Shown: in pieces, positions 1-12,414 of the stretch
Position numbering within the stretch: the first letter of the stretch is position 1
Layout of the letters: each line of letters begins with the position of its first letter
Assembly (NCBI GenBank): GCA_963931925.1
Contig: OZ007571.1
Span: forward strand, 59,336,125-59,400,124
Length of the DNA: 64,000 nucleotides
Source of the DNA: Onchidella celtica
Taxonomy: Eukaryota > Mollusca > Gastropoda > Systellommatophora > Onchidiidae
Direction: 5' to 3'
The notes under the pieces: generated by a model
Told to the model about the DNA's origin: nothing
Database searches by the model: none
The model's input: only the letters and a program-made list of their open reading frames with translations
Program-made: the position numbers and the translations under genes

Positions 1-852
1 TAAAGCTGCATTATTTTAGGGGCGCCTTTCAGAAAGGCGAAGAAACTGTTCTATTTACTTATTTACCATCGTGTAAATGTGGAATTCATGTAATTTAATT
101 ACTAATTAGATTCCCAAAAATCTTGACACATTGTAGCTCTCATGTTTTTGATTCATAGATGTTGGAGTGGCAGAGATGCAATTCCTGAGTATATTCAGTT
201 CTTGTGCCACTGAAATATTCATGGTATGTCGAGTATGAATGGTTTTTGGTGCTACAATGGTAGGGTTCATTTTTGCTTTGTGCAAACCATCTGAAGTGCA
301 TTGTAATTTAATTACATGTAGTTCAAGGACTACATATAGTAGTCCTTGATGTAGTTTAATAAATGTTGCCTAGAATTTCTAAGTTGTGAAATAATTTGTC
401 TAGGGGTACCTCGTGACTTACTATGTTGTACAGCGCTTCTGTTTTTAACTGTGCAGGATGATATTACTATAGATTAGCTGTTGATAAATTGTTTTTGAAA
501 CAATTTTTTAAAAAAAAACATTTTATTGGCGTAGTTTGCAATGTTGTATTATGCCCAGGAACATGTCAAGTGGGGGAAAGTAAAGACCACGCCTGTAGTG
601 GTAGATGAAAGTATTTTCTTGTGATGACTTGTTTATTTTGTGTTGCTTTTTATTCCTTTGTCAAATGAATTCACTGTCACACCAATATGTCGTACATGTA
701 TTATGCTGGAGGAAAAAACAGCATTTTGTGGGTGGTGTCAGTAACTTGTCAGTGTCTTATTTATTGTGGAACTTTAAGTACAATTATGAAATTTTACATG
801 GAGATTCTTTTAACCCATGCAATGGTGATGAAAAAAAACTTACATAACATAA
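1..852. other. Non-genic AT-rich stretch
   Basis: No coding region with splice signals or a recognisable protein is seen on either strand. The short ORFs here have no family resemblance. The sequence is ordinary AT-rich spacer up to the start of the piggyBac-type relic. Confidence 0.6.
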
Positions 853-1169
853 CTTGGTGATCGGGTCTTATATGACCCGGCCCTTATGAAGAGAGAATGG
901 TAGCATCACAAAGTGTCACTAGGACACAAGCATAGCTCAACCCTCGGGCACTTCCATACACCTACAAGTGGACTTGATCAAGTGGATCGAATCAAATTCA
1001 CTTGTGCAACCACGCCTCAAGCCCCGTTCATGCTTCGCACACATACTGTACAAACTGATGTATGTCACGTACTTACTTACAGTTTCAGAGCGCCGAATTG
1101 AGGATCGCTAAAAACAGGACTTTTGAAAAAACAGGAGTCACTGTCTTATCTCACTCTCTTTCTTTGCCC

Positions 1170-2265
1170 GAAGAAGGACATCGTACATAGCGCGTCACCA
1201 AAAACCTCTGCATTCTATCTGTGGCTGGATGAGACCTTCCACTGCACAAAGATAGTATTTCCTCACTGATGTTGGTTTTTTCTTGCGGTTTTTCCAGTTC
1301 GGGTTCAGGCACATGGTCCAGATTATGTAAGCAACAATCATGCTAACATCTATCAAGTTCATGAAAAATGCAGCCAGCCAACTATTTGTTTTTCACTTGC
1401 ACATATATATACTGGTTTACTGACCAGTCCACTGAATCCACACCACCTTAGGTCTCATTGTAAAAGAAAACAACTTTTGGTTTGCTCACTTTTTTCCACC
1501 ACTGTATCACCAGACGAATGTTGTTGGAAGAAGAATGACCTGCTGTTTTGGTTTGCCATGTAAAGAAACCAGTGCTGTATATTATTGTGTATATAATTAT
1601 AGATCTAATTCTAAATTTGGAAAAGAACAAGTTATGATTAGTATGAAGGGCTTGTTAGGATGGCATGTTCCCACAACTGTCATTTTCTGGTTTACCATTT
1701 CTAAATTTTTGAAGTACTGTCTGTGGTGACTTTTCTGCCACTTCAAAGTACCTCTGCACGAAGTCAAATTCGAGTACATCTGCTGCTTTGCTGCAGGCTA
1801 CAGCTTGGCTATAGATCTGTTGTCTCTTCAACATTTGGTTGGTTCTGTCCACAATATAGGATTGCACTCAGTGGATAAATTGTCTGGCTGTCACAATGGA
1901 AGAAAATTTTCATTCCATTTTTTTTTGTCTGGCTTTTGTGCCATGAACACTTTCAACGAACATCGCCCCCTGAAACTGATTGGCTATTCATCAGCTGTAA
2001 GAAATGGTCCAGGAATATACATGTGTACATAAATACTAATAGCATGACCGACTCTGGTTGAAAAGTTAAAAAAATTCTAGCTTGTGCTGGGCTCATTCTC
2101 ATCCGTGGTAATAACATCGTCATTATCACATCACTCTCGGCGTCTTCATCTGCATCAAAATCATTATCGTCACCGGAATCTCCAAGTATAAAGTCTTGAG
2201 AATCATCGCTGGAATCATCCACAAAGTGAGTTTCTTGTTCCAGTTCAAGGATCCTTCTCATTTTT
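1170..2265 (-). pseudogene. piggyBac transposase (DDE_Tnp_1_7) pseudogene
   Basis: Read on the minus strand, the order of fragments follows piggyBac transposases. First comes an acidic N-terminal stretch (SSDDSQDFILGDSGDDNDFD, about 2220-2150). Next is the core-type motif VVGTCHPNKPF (about 1690-1650), which corresponds to the family's 'GT.RKN+..P' motif. Then come an AFFMNLIDVSMIVAY / IIWT helix (about 1370-1310) and a YYLCAVEGLIQPQI segment (about 1255-1210), typical of the post-catalytic region. The pieces lie in different frames and are separated by stops, so no intact protein is encoded. The usual C-terminal cysteine-rich finger was not found. Confidence 0.65.
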
Positions 2266-2689
2266 GAGAATATTCTATTAGGTCGGCGCTCCTCAATGAT
2301 GCAGATTAAATTGAGGTACTCTGACCAAAGCAAACAACTAATAAAGCCTAACTGGATTGTATTGTAGCACACTTCCACTTGAAGTTTTATAACGTATGCA
2401 CTACTGAAAAGTGCAACCATGCTAGACAAAATTCAAACGCGTGCACGTAACACTATGTCACATAAATTGTGGGAGTTATCGAATTTCTCAGCACCTCCGC
2501 TGATCTCCTTCCTCCTTGACCCTTCCCCTGTCCAGTTGCGCTGATTGGACTGGCAGTGTGTGCTCACCGTTTGACTCACTTTGTCCGTGTTGACCTCTAT
2601 TGCTCTCACGTAAATATTCATGCAACTACGGCCCTGTCTACATAGACTCTCCACATGTACTCTACAGTATCACCAGTTCTTCTTTGCGA

Positions 2690-2870
2690 TATTTGGGTCG
2701 TATAACTTAGTATAAGACCCGATCACGAATCCTTCTTTAAAGTAAATAAGAGAGGATGGTGATTGGGTCTTACGTGACCCGATTACTTTAAAGTAGGAGG
2801 ATTCGTGATTGGGTGGTGTAAGACCTGATCACCATCCTCTCTTTACAGTTATAGGACTTGATCACTGTTT
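2690..2870. repeat. Clustered inverted/direct copies of the element's terminal motif
   Basis: Three copies of a roughly 35-bp motif containing GTGATYGGGTCTTAY are packed into 180 bp in alternating orientation. They share the flanks GGATTCGTGAT, CTTTAAAGTA and GAGAGGATGGTGAT. The arrangement can fold into hairpins and probably represents a rearranged right end of the piggyBac-type relic or several stacked solo ends. Confidence 0.6.
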
Positions 2871-4808
2871 ACATCGGCCATGGTCAGAACCCGCTGGTTA
2901 AGTGGCAATTTGTGTATATTTTTAGTTGACATATTAACAAATAACCTAAATGAATTTTAGGAAAAGTAAAAAAAAAAGTCCAGAACTCGAACTGCAGTGT
3001 ATGCAAAATGGCAGTGGGTTGGGTCATAAATGATGATTCTTTCTACATATGTATTCTAGTTTTAGTTAGTAATAAATCACTTTTCACACGTGTGTTGACG
3101 GCACTTTATACAAGTACAATAAAGTACATGTACATGTAACCTATTAAAGGCCCCGGGATTTTCCTTCTTTCATCAAGCTTTCCGTTATTAAAATGAAAAT
3201 GATTGAAAATTTGTGAAAAGCATTATTGTGTACATAATCAGATTTACCCTATGATCAGTTTCCTATTGTTCCTGCATACTTGTATAGAAGAGTGGCAGTA
3301 AGTGTGTTTAGTATTATGAATTGGGCCTTACCCAGTTGAAAGTACAATACATGTAGTATTTTGCACAAGTATCACCAGTATCAGAAATCAAATGCCACGG
3401 GTCAGCTTTATCAGAAAGTTTATAACTCTGAAAATTACAATGCTAAATGCTAGCACAAAATTGGAAATGAAACATACTGCTCTTTGGCCTGAAATATTGT
3501 AGCCTACTGACAAAATGTGAAATTTTTTTTTCTGTAATGAAACTTAATGAATGCTTTTGACACTCCAAGAATGAAAGCCAATTATTCTTGAAAAGTTTCA
3601 TGCTGCTATACTGTACCCAATTATTCACATGTACAGCAATGCAAACAAACAAAATCTTGAGAACACGTATAATAATAATATATATGTAGTTCATACAACT
3701 TTAATCATAGCAAATCTTGGCCAAAGTAAACACAATGAAAATAACTGCGAACTAGTACCAGTACAGAAGTTGGATGTAAAATTATGCCAAATTCATGCAG
3801 TAATTTTTTTTTTTACAGCTTACAAGAATTGAAAGATTCATCATGAAATTTTGAAAGACAAAAAAAATGGGCCTCAGACAATGGAACATGGAACAAAAAA
3901 TAAAAAAAAATTACGCAGGCCTTTTCTTTTCTTTAACTTCAAGAGCTACATGTAGTTGATGTGTTAGAACATGGATAATAATGATTTAACCCTTAACAGA
4001 CATGCCACCCTACAAAAACAAAAATCTGAATCTGGGGGAAACCTATAAATATTTTCATGTTGTTTTTTTCTCTTGGTTACAAAGGATTAGATCTAAGCTG
4101 AAAATCATCTTAAAAAACTTACACTATTTACAGTTCATTTCCATCATAGCAAAAGTTATTATCCAATCTTTCAGTCTTTGTCTTGATTGATCTTAGCCAA
4201 AACTGAAAAAGCACCCTCTCCAGAAAAGCTCTGTGGCAAACTTATCTCTGCTCTGGAGCTGCGTTTTTCCTACAATTGTCAGATATGAGCAATCTTTACA
4301 ATGTATGCACAAAATAATGCCCTGCGTAATTAGATATGAGCTATCTTTACAATGTATGCACAAAATAATGCCCTGCGTAATTTTTGCCCATTCTGTGCTG
4401 TTTTCCCACTCCCAATCTCATGTTTTAATTTGGCAACTTGTGCCACTGTAATGTCAACAATCTCTACGTTCATGTCTTAGATTTCAGAAATAAGTCTAGA
4501 CAAGCTTAAAACTGATACCTCCTTCCGTCCCAGTAGCCACTGATTAAATTAATTTAGACAATCCATAGATCTTGATAGGTTTCATTCCTGCATCTGACTC
4601 CTAGCCAGGAACAGTTGTGGATTCTCAGCATCAAAACAGCCTTTTCACTTTGGATATCACAAAAAATTTATATAATGGGCATTCAGCATCAGATGTCAGA
4701 AATCTCACAGGTTTTCCTTCTGCAACATTAATTAAAAATTTTAAAATAAAACCACGAGGAAGCGAGACTACAGGAGAACTTCTAAAAGAAGATAATAACA
4801 TAATATAA
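2871..4808. other. Non-genic spacer
   Basis: AT-rich sequence with no supportable gene. It holds a two-unit tandem repeat at 4281-4382 (listed separately) and several oligo-A/T runs. Nothing else was recognised. Confidence 0.55.
4281..4382. repeat. 51-bp tandem duplication
   Basis: Two adjacent 51-bp units beginning AGATATGAGC differ at only a couple of bases (for example AGCAATC versus AGCTATC). The period is a multiple of three, so the frame across it stays open, but nothing suggests it is translated. Confidence 0.85.
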
Positions 4809-5865
4809 GTGGGTAGTCCAAACTGATTTTACTTTTTATCACCTCACCAGTTATTGTCTAATCTGATGGAGTTTGCTTTTCTAAGAATTTTGATACCAAA
4901 TTTGTCATTCTGGCTTGAAGTTGAAGGGTTTGAAAGTTAATGGCATTTTCAAAAGTGAAAAAACATTTCGAATTTGCTACCTTTTGTAAATTGCAAAATA
5001 GTCTAACTTTGACCGCCCATAAAATGATTGTTTATTGAGTCACAGCATTAAAAAGTATCAGTTTCCAAGTCATGGGGGTGTACATTATGCTCAATTTTTT
5101 TTTGAGAGGTACAAATATAGTACAAGCATCTCATTTTACTTTTTTTAGTCGTCAAATTTCATCCTACGTCATTCTGTGTGAACTCTTACAAGGGAGACAA
5201 AAATAATTTTTTATTTTTTTAAAATTGAAAATTAGGTCAACCGCGTCTCCAATGATTTAGCACTGAGTGTCAGAAAAAGGTGACGAAATTAAGCATTGGG
5301 TGGGTCTATAAAAACAGCCGGCGCTTTGCGCCGAAACATGCCCTAAGACTAATTTTGGCACACCCTGAAAACAGAAAGGCTGAGGTTTATTTGCGTATAA
5401 TTTTGATCCTGATCTATTAAGGTTTCCACCAGTTTCTCGATCAACAAACTTTTCAACAAACCATTTTTAAAGGAATTTCAACGTAAAACAGGATGAAAAA
5501 TACATTTAATTAAACCTCATTTATCTGGCTTTCTGTGTGAGCTATTTTCAAACGTGCGCTACATCGGTGTGACGCATCGCGATCCTTTGTTATGAGGGGG
5601 TCAAATCGGTATCGGCTCAGGGCGAAAACGGCAAGACTGTCTTGTTCAAGCAATAAAAACACATGGCTACACACATTAATTTGATTAAACTATACAAAAG
5701 GTAATATACTTTGACAGTATGACAGAGGAAAAATTGAACTTTCTTTTGATGTAGGGTACACGCCGTTTTACATAATACACAGCAGTAGTATCCTTGTAAA
5801 TGCTGGCCTAAAATTATTCCAAAACGGGATTTCGCCCCTTCAGTGGGGCAGTTTGGACTACCTAA
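4809..5865. mobile_element. Non-autonomous DNA transposon, 5-bp-TSD family, copy 1
   Basis: The ends are GTGGGTAGTCCAAACTG on the left and its near-complement CAGTTTGGACTACCTA on the right. The interior aligns with the elements at 7269-8971 and 25285-26317, sharing the phrase GACCGCCCATAAAATGA and a GCGCTTTGCGCCGAAACATG hairpin region. No transposase is encoded. The flanks here (TATAA / TAATA) are not an exact duplication, but the other copies give a 5-bp TSD. Confidence 0.8.
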
Positions 5866-7263
5866 TAATAAATAATTACTGTATAAGGGCCAGTCTTGCC
5901 TGGAAAATAGACTCGTCTGCAGCATAATTTACCCATAACTTGATTAATAAGCTAAAACGATGAAGGCATGAATGTCATATTATGCAATGGTACATGTATG
6001 CAATTGCAAAGTAGAAAAATGGGGCTAAAGCTTTTCAAGGAATTTACTAAAATGCAAAGTTTGGAAAGCTTAAGAAATATCAATACACAAATAAAGTTTA
6101 CGATGCCAAACAGATTATTGACTGAAAGCTAAAACATAAACCCTTTTCCCAATAAATCTTACTACCGGAACATGCTACTGGTAACACAGGTCCTCTCAGG
6201 ACCAGCCAAAAACAATTGCCAACTGACCTGTGAACTCTAAATAACTAACCTACTGCGATTAGTCTTGAGTAAGTAAAGTCCAGAGCAAACTTTTCCATCA
6301 AGTGGATCCATGTTCAATAACTGCATCTTTTCAAACACACATATAGCTGCATGCATCATGTTTGACATTTTATCAAACAGATGCATGTTCATCAATTGCA
6401 TGTAAAACACACCCTTTAATAAAGCTGGAAAATAATATTCAAAATAGACCACACATTAAAAATAAAACAGGTATGGTTTTATCTCTTGTTCTGACACAGT
6501 GTAAGTTTAACTGCGTCCCTGTTAATCGTCAGCCTGGAGGATGCTGCAGTCATTTTAACAATAACATGTATGTACATTATAGAAAAAAAATTTAAAGACA
6601 TAATTTTAAATTTTATAGGACTAGCTGAAGCTCCCAGGGTTCATGGAGATAAACCTGCTCCTGTCCCTTCCCCCCTTTCACTCTGTCTCTCCTCCTCTCT
6701 CTCTCAAAATTGATTCCAAAAGGCCAGATTTGTCCATATTTTCCAATCCCAAATGATAAAAACTGAGAATTAGTAAAAAGTGTTGAACGAGGTGAATTCC
6801 AGTGCATGGGGAGCTGTTTGCTGAATATTCACCAATCTTTTTCCTGTTCAAGGTCAACACAACATGCAGTCGCATAAGATCAATAAAAGCAAGAGAGGAC
6901 CTACCTAATGCATAAAAAAAGAACTTTTTTTTTAAAAAAGGAGACACCTTAGGATCAGTAATTATCAATGGTCGTGTTATAATGCGAGTATCACTTGGAT
7001 TAAAAATTTGGAAACTTACTCTGTGTGTGTCAGTAACTGGTGCCAAGCACTGGGGAGTCCTGAAATATAGATAGATCTACACGTACACGTCTACTTAAAA
7101 TAAAACAAAACAAGAAAACGAGTGAAAAAAAAAAAGTAACCAACTGTCAGACTGCAGAGGGTTGCACTACAAATCTTATTTTGCCAAATTAGATAAGATT
7201 AAAACCTCTGATGGTTAGCCAGTTTAAAAACTGCTCAGTCATTCAGAATACGCAATATGTTGC
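5866..7263. other. Non-genic spacer
   Basis: No gene could be supported. A few ORFs of 60-120 codons occur, but they show neither family similarity nor splice context. Confidence 0.5.
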
Positions 7264-7268
7264 TCTCA

Positions 7269-8971
7269 GTAGGTACCCCAAACTGATTTTGGAAAGTGGC
7301 TGTATCAATAACTAATAAGTTATGTCTTCCAATGGATAGATCTCAGTATTCTAAGAATTTTGATACCAAATTTGTCTTGTATCTCCATATTTTTAATAAA
7401 GTTGTGTCATTTTCAATTTTTTAAAATTTGTGGTATGGTAATTGTGTCATCAGCCGTGAAGCCAACTTTGAACTCCCATAAAATGACGGTTTATTGAGCC
7501 ACGGCATTGAAAGTTCTCAGTATCCAAGGCGGGGGGGGGGGGGGGGGTGTGTACACTACGCTTAAATTTTTTCGAGGGGTACAAACTTCTTAATACAAGC
7601 CTCTCATTTTACTTCTTTTTAGTCAGCAAACGCCACCAGTTGTCATTTTTTTGTGAAATGTTACAGGGGAGACAAAAATGGGGACCTATTTACCGCGAAA
7701 CCCCACGAAATTTTTAATTTCAGTTCCTATTTTTTAAGTGTTGTTCAAAAAGTGAAAATGTAACGATACATTGTTTTCATAATTTTATTTACCATAAAAT
7801 ATACATGGAGCAACTTTTTAAAATTAAAAGTTTGGCTTAGTTTTGGTGTTTTAAAAGAATAATTTGGCATTTTGTGTCGATGACCATCTGGCAATATTGT
7901 TCAATGGTCACTTCTTGTTGCTAACCGCGTTTGCAACAAGAGGAAATTTCCGATTTTCAATTTCATTCCACATCTTAAGGTTCGCAACTAAAGAGCAGGT
8001 AAGCATATATGTTGTAGGCCTACTTCTTTTCTATTACGGTATTATATTTACGAATTAAGCTTTTAATAACGCTATTTACTTTTTGGGGGGGGGGGGGGAT
8101 GTCACGTAAGATTTATTAACGGGCGTAGGAATTTGACTACCGAGCCTACATCAATAAAGCCGAGATCTACAATCTGGATCTACATGTAGATTTTAGCAGA
8201 GAATCTACTAGATCTAGATTCTAGTTCGTGGGGTTTTGCGGGGTTTCAAGGGGTTTTGCGGTAAATAGGTAACGGACAAAAATAATGCTTTTTTGAATTT
8301 TTTTTTTTTAATTGAAAAGTAGGTCAACCGCGCCACCATTGACTTAGCACTGAGTCAGTGAGTGTCGGACAAAGGTGACGAAATCAAGCATTGGGTGGGT
8401 CTCTAAAAACGGTCTGTGCTTCGCTCCGAAACATGCGCCATGTCTCATCTTGGCATCCGCTTATAATACAAAGGCTGAGGTTTATTTGTGTATTATTTTG
8501 CTCCTGATCAACAAAAATTTCCGCTAGTTTCTTGGTCTACAAAATTTTCAACAAATGATTTTTAAAAGAATTTCAACTTAAAATCTATAGTTAAAACACG
8601 ACAAAAAATACATTGAATTAAACCTCATTTACCTGGCTTTCTGTGTGAGTTATTTTCAAACACATGCACTATACCACATCAGATTGACACGCCGCAACCC
8701 TTTGTTATGAGGGGATCAATTCAGTACGCGCAGTTCAGAGCGAAAACGCCAAGACTATGACCTGTTCAAGCTATAAAAACACACAGCTCTAAACACATTA
8801 AACAATGCAAAAGGAAGCATATTTTGTCAGAGGAAGGACTGAACTTTATTTTAATGTAGGATACATGGCGTTTCACATAAATACACAGCAGTAATAACCT
8901 TGTAATGTTGGCCTAAAATTATGCCAAAAATGGGATTTCACCCCTTTAGCGGTCCAGTTTGGACTACCTAC
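7269..8971. mobile_element. Non-autonomous DNA transposon, 5-bp-TSD family, copy 2 (interrupted)
   Basis: The left end is GTAGGTACCCCAAACTG and the right end CAGTTTGGACTACCTAC. They are flanked by a perfect 5-bp target duplication TCTCA (7264-7268 and 8972-8976). The internal sequence is collinear with copy 1 except for an extra 595-bp insert at 7680-8274, which is a different element with its own 9-bp TSD. There is no coding capacity. A 5-bp TSD occurs in Transib and in some hAT subgroups; without a transposase the superfamily stays open. Confidence 0.88.
7680..8274. mobile_element. Nested MITE with 9-bp target-site duplication
   Basis: It is inserted in the interior of copy 2 of the 5-bp-TSD family. 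GACAAAAAT is duplicated at 7671-7679 and 8275-8283; copies 1 and 3 of the host family carry the single, uninterrupted site. Terminal inverted repeats contain ACCTATTTACCGC followed by AAACCCC(A/T)-rich sequence, and the right end has an extra internal repeat of GGGGTTTTGCGG. A 9-bp TSD is typical of Mutator-like elements, but there is no coding sequence to confirm this. Confidence 0.82.
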
Positions 8972-8976
8972 TCTCA

Positions 8977-11559
8977 GGTTGTGGTTTGGAAAGCATGGTA
9001 AGGTGAGGCTGAAAGAAATGGGGACAAAAAACAACTTCATTGTTGGTGATGGCTGGAAGTTCTTATCACTTGGTGGAAACTCAATCAATAAAAAAATCCA
9101 TGGTCTCAGGTGCAAACCACCAAAGTCCAGAAAGGACAGCATTGGAGGATTAAAAGTGATTGAATCAGGGACGGCAAATGAGAATTTTGTTTCCATAAAC
9201 CTGATAATATAAGTGTTGCAAAATTTTGGAGATGGCTGACTTGTACTTGAGTCCATGAAGTGCTGCACACACAAAAGATAATGTGTCCAATTCTTAAAAT
9301 GCTCAGCTTAAGAAACAGAAGCATCAAAGAACTTACAAAAAATGGAAGAAATATTGATGAAATGGACATTATTTGAAATGCAAATTTTATGTACACTAAC
9401 TTGGAAGCAAATGTAACAAAATAATTGATAAAAAATGTGATAGCTTTTAATACTATGGTAATGAACAAACCTTACACATGATGATATCAAAGGTACCTCT
9501 TTGTAGGTCAGTGTCTGGCACGTGTGACAGTGAAATCAAATAAATTACTTTTCCTGAAAACAGTTGTCCACGTGTACAAAAGACCTGGCAAAGACTCCCA
9601 ATTATAAACATGTAACCCTACCACAACGGTACTAGTATTCTTTGGTTAAATAAACTTAGATAATACATGTATGTGTATATCGCTAATTATATTTTTGGGT
9701 GAAAACCCCATACAGTATTTCTAGGTTGTGGTCGTTTAAGTTTTGTGACTGCCATATTTCAGTACCGCTAGCAACCAGCAGATGAAATAAATTACCAGGC
9801 AGCCAACTTTCAACTTTCACCCATGATCTCTGTCTCCTATGAAAGTCAACTGTGTGTAGAACTAGAAGTACTGGGGTTCACACAATCACTAATTTCATAA
9901 ATTTACATGTACCTGGATACCTGGTGTCGGAAAAGTTTTGTCCTTTTCAATTTGTTTCTTCACTTCACCCCCCCCCTCCCCCCCCCCGCAAAGATTTTTA
10001 TTCCCCAACTCAGTCACAGTGTGGCTTTTCTGTGTATTTTGAATCTAGCCTATTGGTTGAAAGTTATAACTCTATAAAGGATAAATTTTGGACATCCTGT
10101 GTATACATGTGCATATTATGCTTTGTTCTCCCTTCAAGTTCACAAGTTTGCATTTTACATTAATATTGTATATTTGTGCCCCACCCATGGAGTAGGACTG
10201 AGATGGCAGAAAAATAACATACTTTCTACTCTGGAAGTATCCTGTCCTTACAATGATTTATGCTCTCAATGTTTTTGTTTTTTTAAAGTTAATCACCAAA
10301 GAAATCTTGGACTGTTGTTTCAGATAAATATTAAAACAATAAAAACAGACCGCTGTTCTCACAAACACAATGATTGTACATGTTTGCTATAATGCAGGAT
10401 GATATTATCCACAAGGTATTGGTAACAATAACTAATGTGTGTAAATCATTATGCCAAGAGTTCTAAAAATGAGTTGAATTACATTTTAAATTCAACAAAG
10501 ATGGCACATAACTGACTAATGACATGCATACTAACACATAATTTACGTGGTTTAGTAGTAGCTGGTAAAACCAGCCGGCTTATAATAAGAAAATGATCAG
10601 TGTTTCAAAAAACTAAATGATAAATCATTCATGATTACAAACAAAGAATGTGGACCCTGCCTTACTAATGGCATGGTGCACTGTGAAAATCTAACATCAT
10701 TAGCCAATCACTTTTGCTCTTCTGTGCTGTTCCTGCCGATCTCTAAAAATATGCTCAACTGACATCAATCCATTCCAGACCGTGCAATACTGGTTCAGTT
10801 CATACATGATCTACGAAGAAATATTACATTGCAAATGACACTGATTAATATTTAATGACACTGTTATAAACTCAGAGCCAGATTACTTATACTTTTGTGC
10901 ATTCATTTTTACTTAAGAGAGAGAGCTTACTCCGTAAAATGTAATACTACTGTCGTTTCTTCCTCTTTGCATGATCCTGACAGTAACTTGCTCTTGTTGT
11001 ATTTCATGTCATACATAATTTTATCAAACATATTTATTCCCCCAACTTATGAAACTGATCAAAATTAAAATTTGGTCCCCTTTGTCAAGCATGATACTCT
11101 CAAATAATAACCATACATAAATTTTTTTCTTTCACAGCACCAAGATTTAACATCTCTCAGGTGACTATCATCATTCTTCCTGTACAAAAGAAATATGACA
11201 TACGGTTTACATGATCATTGCATTCAATTTCAAAACGTGTGTCCATTTTCATGACAATCCTGCGCCTGCATACTTTTGAATTGATTAATAAAGGCATGGA
11301 AGAATATTTCTCAGAAATGAGACCAATTCCAATTTAAAAAAACACATTAGCAAGAAGTCCAGTGTTTTGTAAGCAAACATAAAAACATAGGAATGAAAAA
11401 AAAAGTCTTTTCCTCAAGACTGAAAATTACCTGCAGCATTGCTTTACAGCTGAAAATTCTATGACAATAATTTTATAAATTTTTTTTTTTCTTCTTCTGT
11501 AAATGAACATTTTGAAATGATAAAGCGAATTAATGCAGTTCTAGTCAGAAGCAGAATAA
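8977..11559. other. 3' flank of the zinc-finger gene
   Basis: No other gene is seen. A C-rich tract lies at about 9967-9987. On the minus strand an AATAAA hexamer lies at 11033-11038, about 520 bp past the stop codon of the zinc-finger gene. It is a plausible, unproven poly(A) signal, so part of 11033-11559 is likely 3' UTR. Confidence 0.4.
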
Positions 11560-12414
11560 TTACTCCAAGCAGATGGTTCCATTTTCTTCAATCACATAAC
11601 ACATATCTTCCTCTTTGCCACTAGATGGTGGCATAGCAGCTGAGGTTTGTGATACTGAAAAAAGTTGTGATGTTGCATAGCTATGTTGTGCAGACTGTTG
11701 GACAACTGGTCTGGATTCCCGCACTGGGCCCCTCTGGACGTTGGCTTGGAAGGATCGCTGTGGGAGGTTTACGTGAGATGCATGCTGTGGCCGATGTAAG
11801 TGCTGTGTTGGGAATGGTGGCCGTGTAATTGTTTTACGCACAGCACCAATACCTGAAGTAGGATTGACTGCAGCTTTAATCTCTCCTCTAGAACCACCAG
11901 CTATGATGGCCGACCGTGTCTGTGATGCAGTGGCTCTGGCTTCACCATTTGAATTTGATTTTGTCAAAGCCATTTCCACACTTGACGTACTATTGCTGGG
12001 CAATGAATTTATTCTACTGGTGAAAACAGCTGGGTTACTGTTGAATGGAGTCGAAGTCTCTGAAACAGCTGAGGAAACTAGATTACCAGTGAACAAGCCT
12101 TGAACAGGCTTTGCTAAAATTGTGGTTGCATCATGAATGGCAGTGTCATTTGATGAAGATGAAGTGGGTAACAATTGTGTTTGATTATCCAAACTAGGAC
12201 CCGCCAATGATATCCTGCTTTGAGGAGATATCTGTGGGTTCACAGTTGAATTTGCTGTCACGTTCCCACTTTGTGAAGTAACAGCGTCACTATGAGGGAT
12301 AACTACTGATGACCTCTCTTTCTCTGGCGCTTCATTTAACCTTTTGAGAGACTTTGAAGAATCTTTCTTCTTTTGACCTATGGTCAGAATGTCTTGGACA
12401 TCTTTATTCAGGAG
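11560..12414 (-). CDS. Giant zinc-finger protein, last coding exon
   Basis: This exon encodes the C-terminal 284 residues and the TAA stop (11560-11562). It begins after the acceptor tttatccctttgcag (AG at 12415-12416) and reads LLNKDVQDILTIGQKKKD. It joins the upstream exon in phase 0 (…TTYLE | LLNKD…), with a 1,083-bp GT-AG intron between them. The sequence is Ser/Thr/Asn/Gln/Pro-rich and likely disordered, ending in the hydrophobic/acidic tail EEDMCYVIEENGTICLE. No zinc finger lies in this exon. The tail is more ordered-looking than what precedes it and may be a short interaction motif; this is inference. Confidence 0.85.
   Translation of the reverse strand, partial: LLNKDVQDILTIGQKKKDSSKSLKRLNEAPEKERSSVVIPHSDAVTSQSGNVTANSTVNPQISPQSRISLAGPSLDNQTQLLPTSSSSNDTAIHDATTILAKPVQGLFTGNLVSSAVSETSTPFNSNPAVFTSRINSLPSNSTSSVEMALTKSNSNGEARATASQTRSAIIAGGSRGEIKAAVNPTSGIGAVRKTITRPPFPTQHLHRPQHASHVNLPQRSFQANVQRGPVRESRPVVQQSAQHSYATSQLFSVSQTSAAMPPSSGKEEDMCYVIEENGTICLE

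Larger units (their letters stand above)
853..2870 (-). mobile_element. piggyBac-type DNA transposon relic
   Basis: The left side begins near 855 with GGTGATCGGGTCTTATATG. Diverged inverted copies of that motif recur at about 2700-2730, 2758-2790 and 2810-2850, so the element has repeated, inverted ends. Between them, minus-strand fragments match the piggyBac transposase pattern (see the pseudogene entry). I could not find a clean TTAA target duplication, so the boundaries are approximate. The reading frames are broken, so this is an old inactive copy. Confidence 0.6.
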
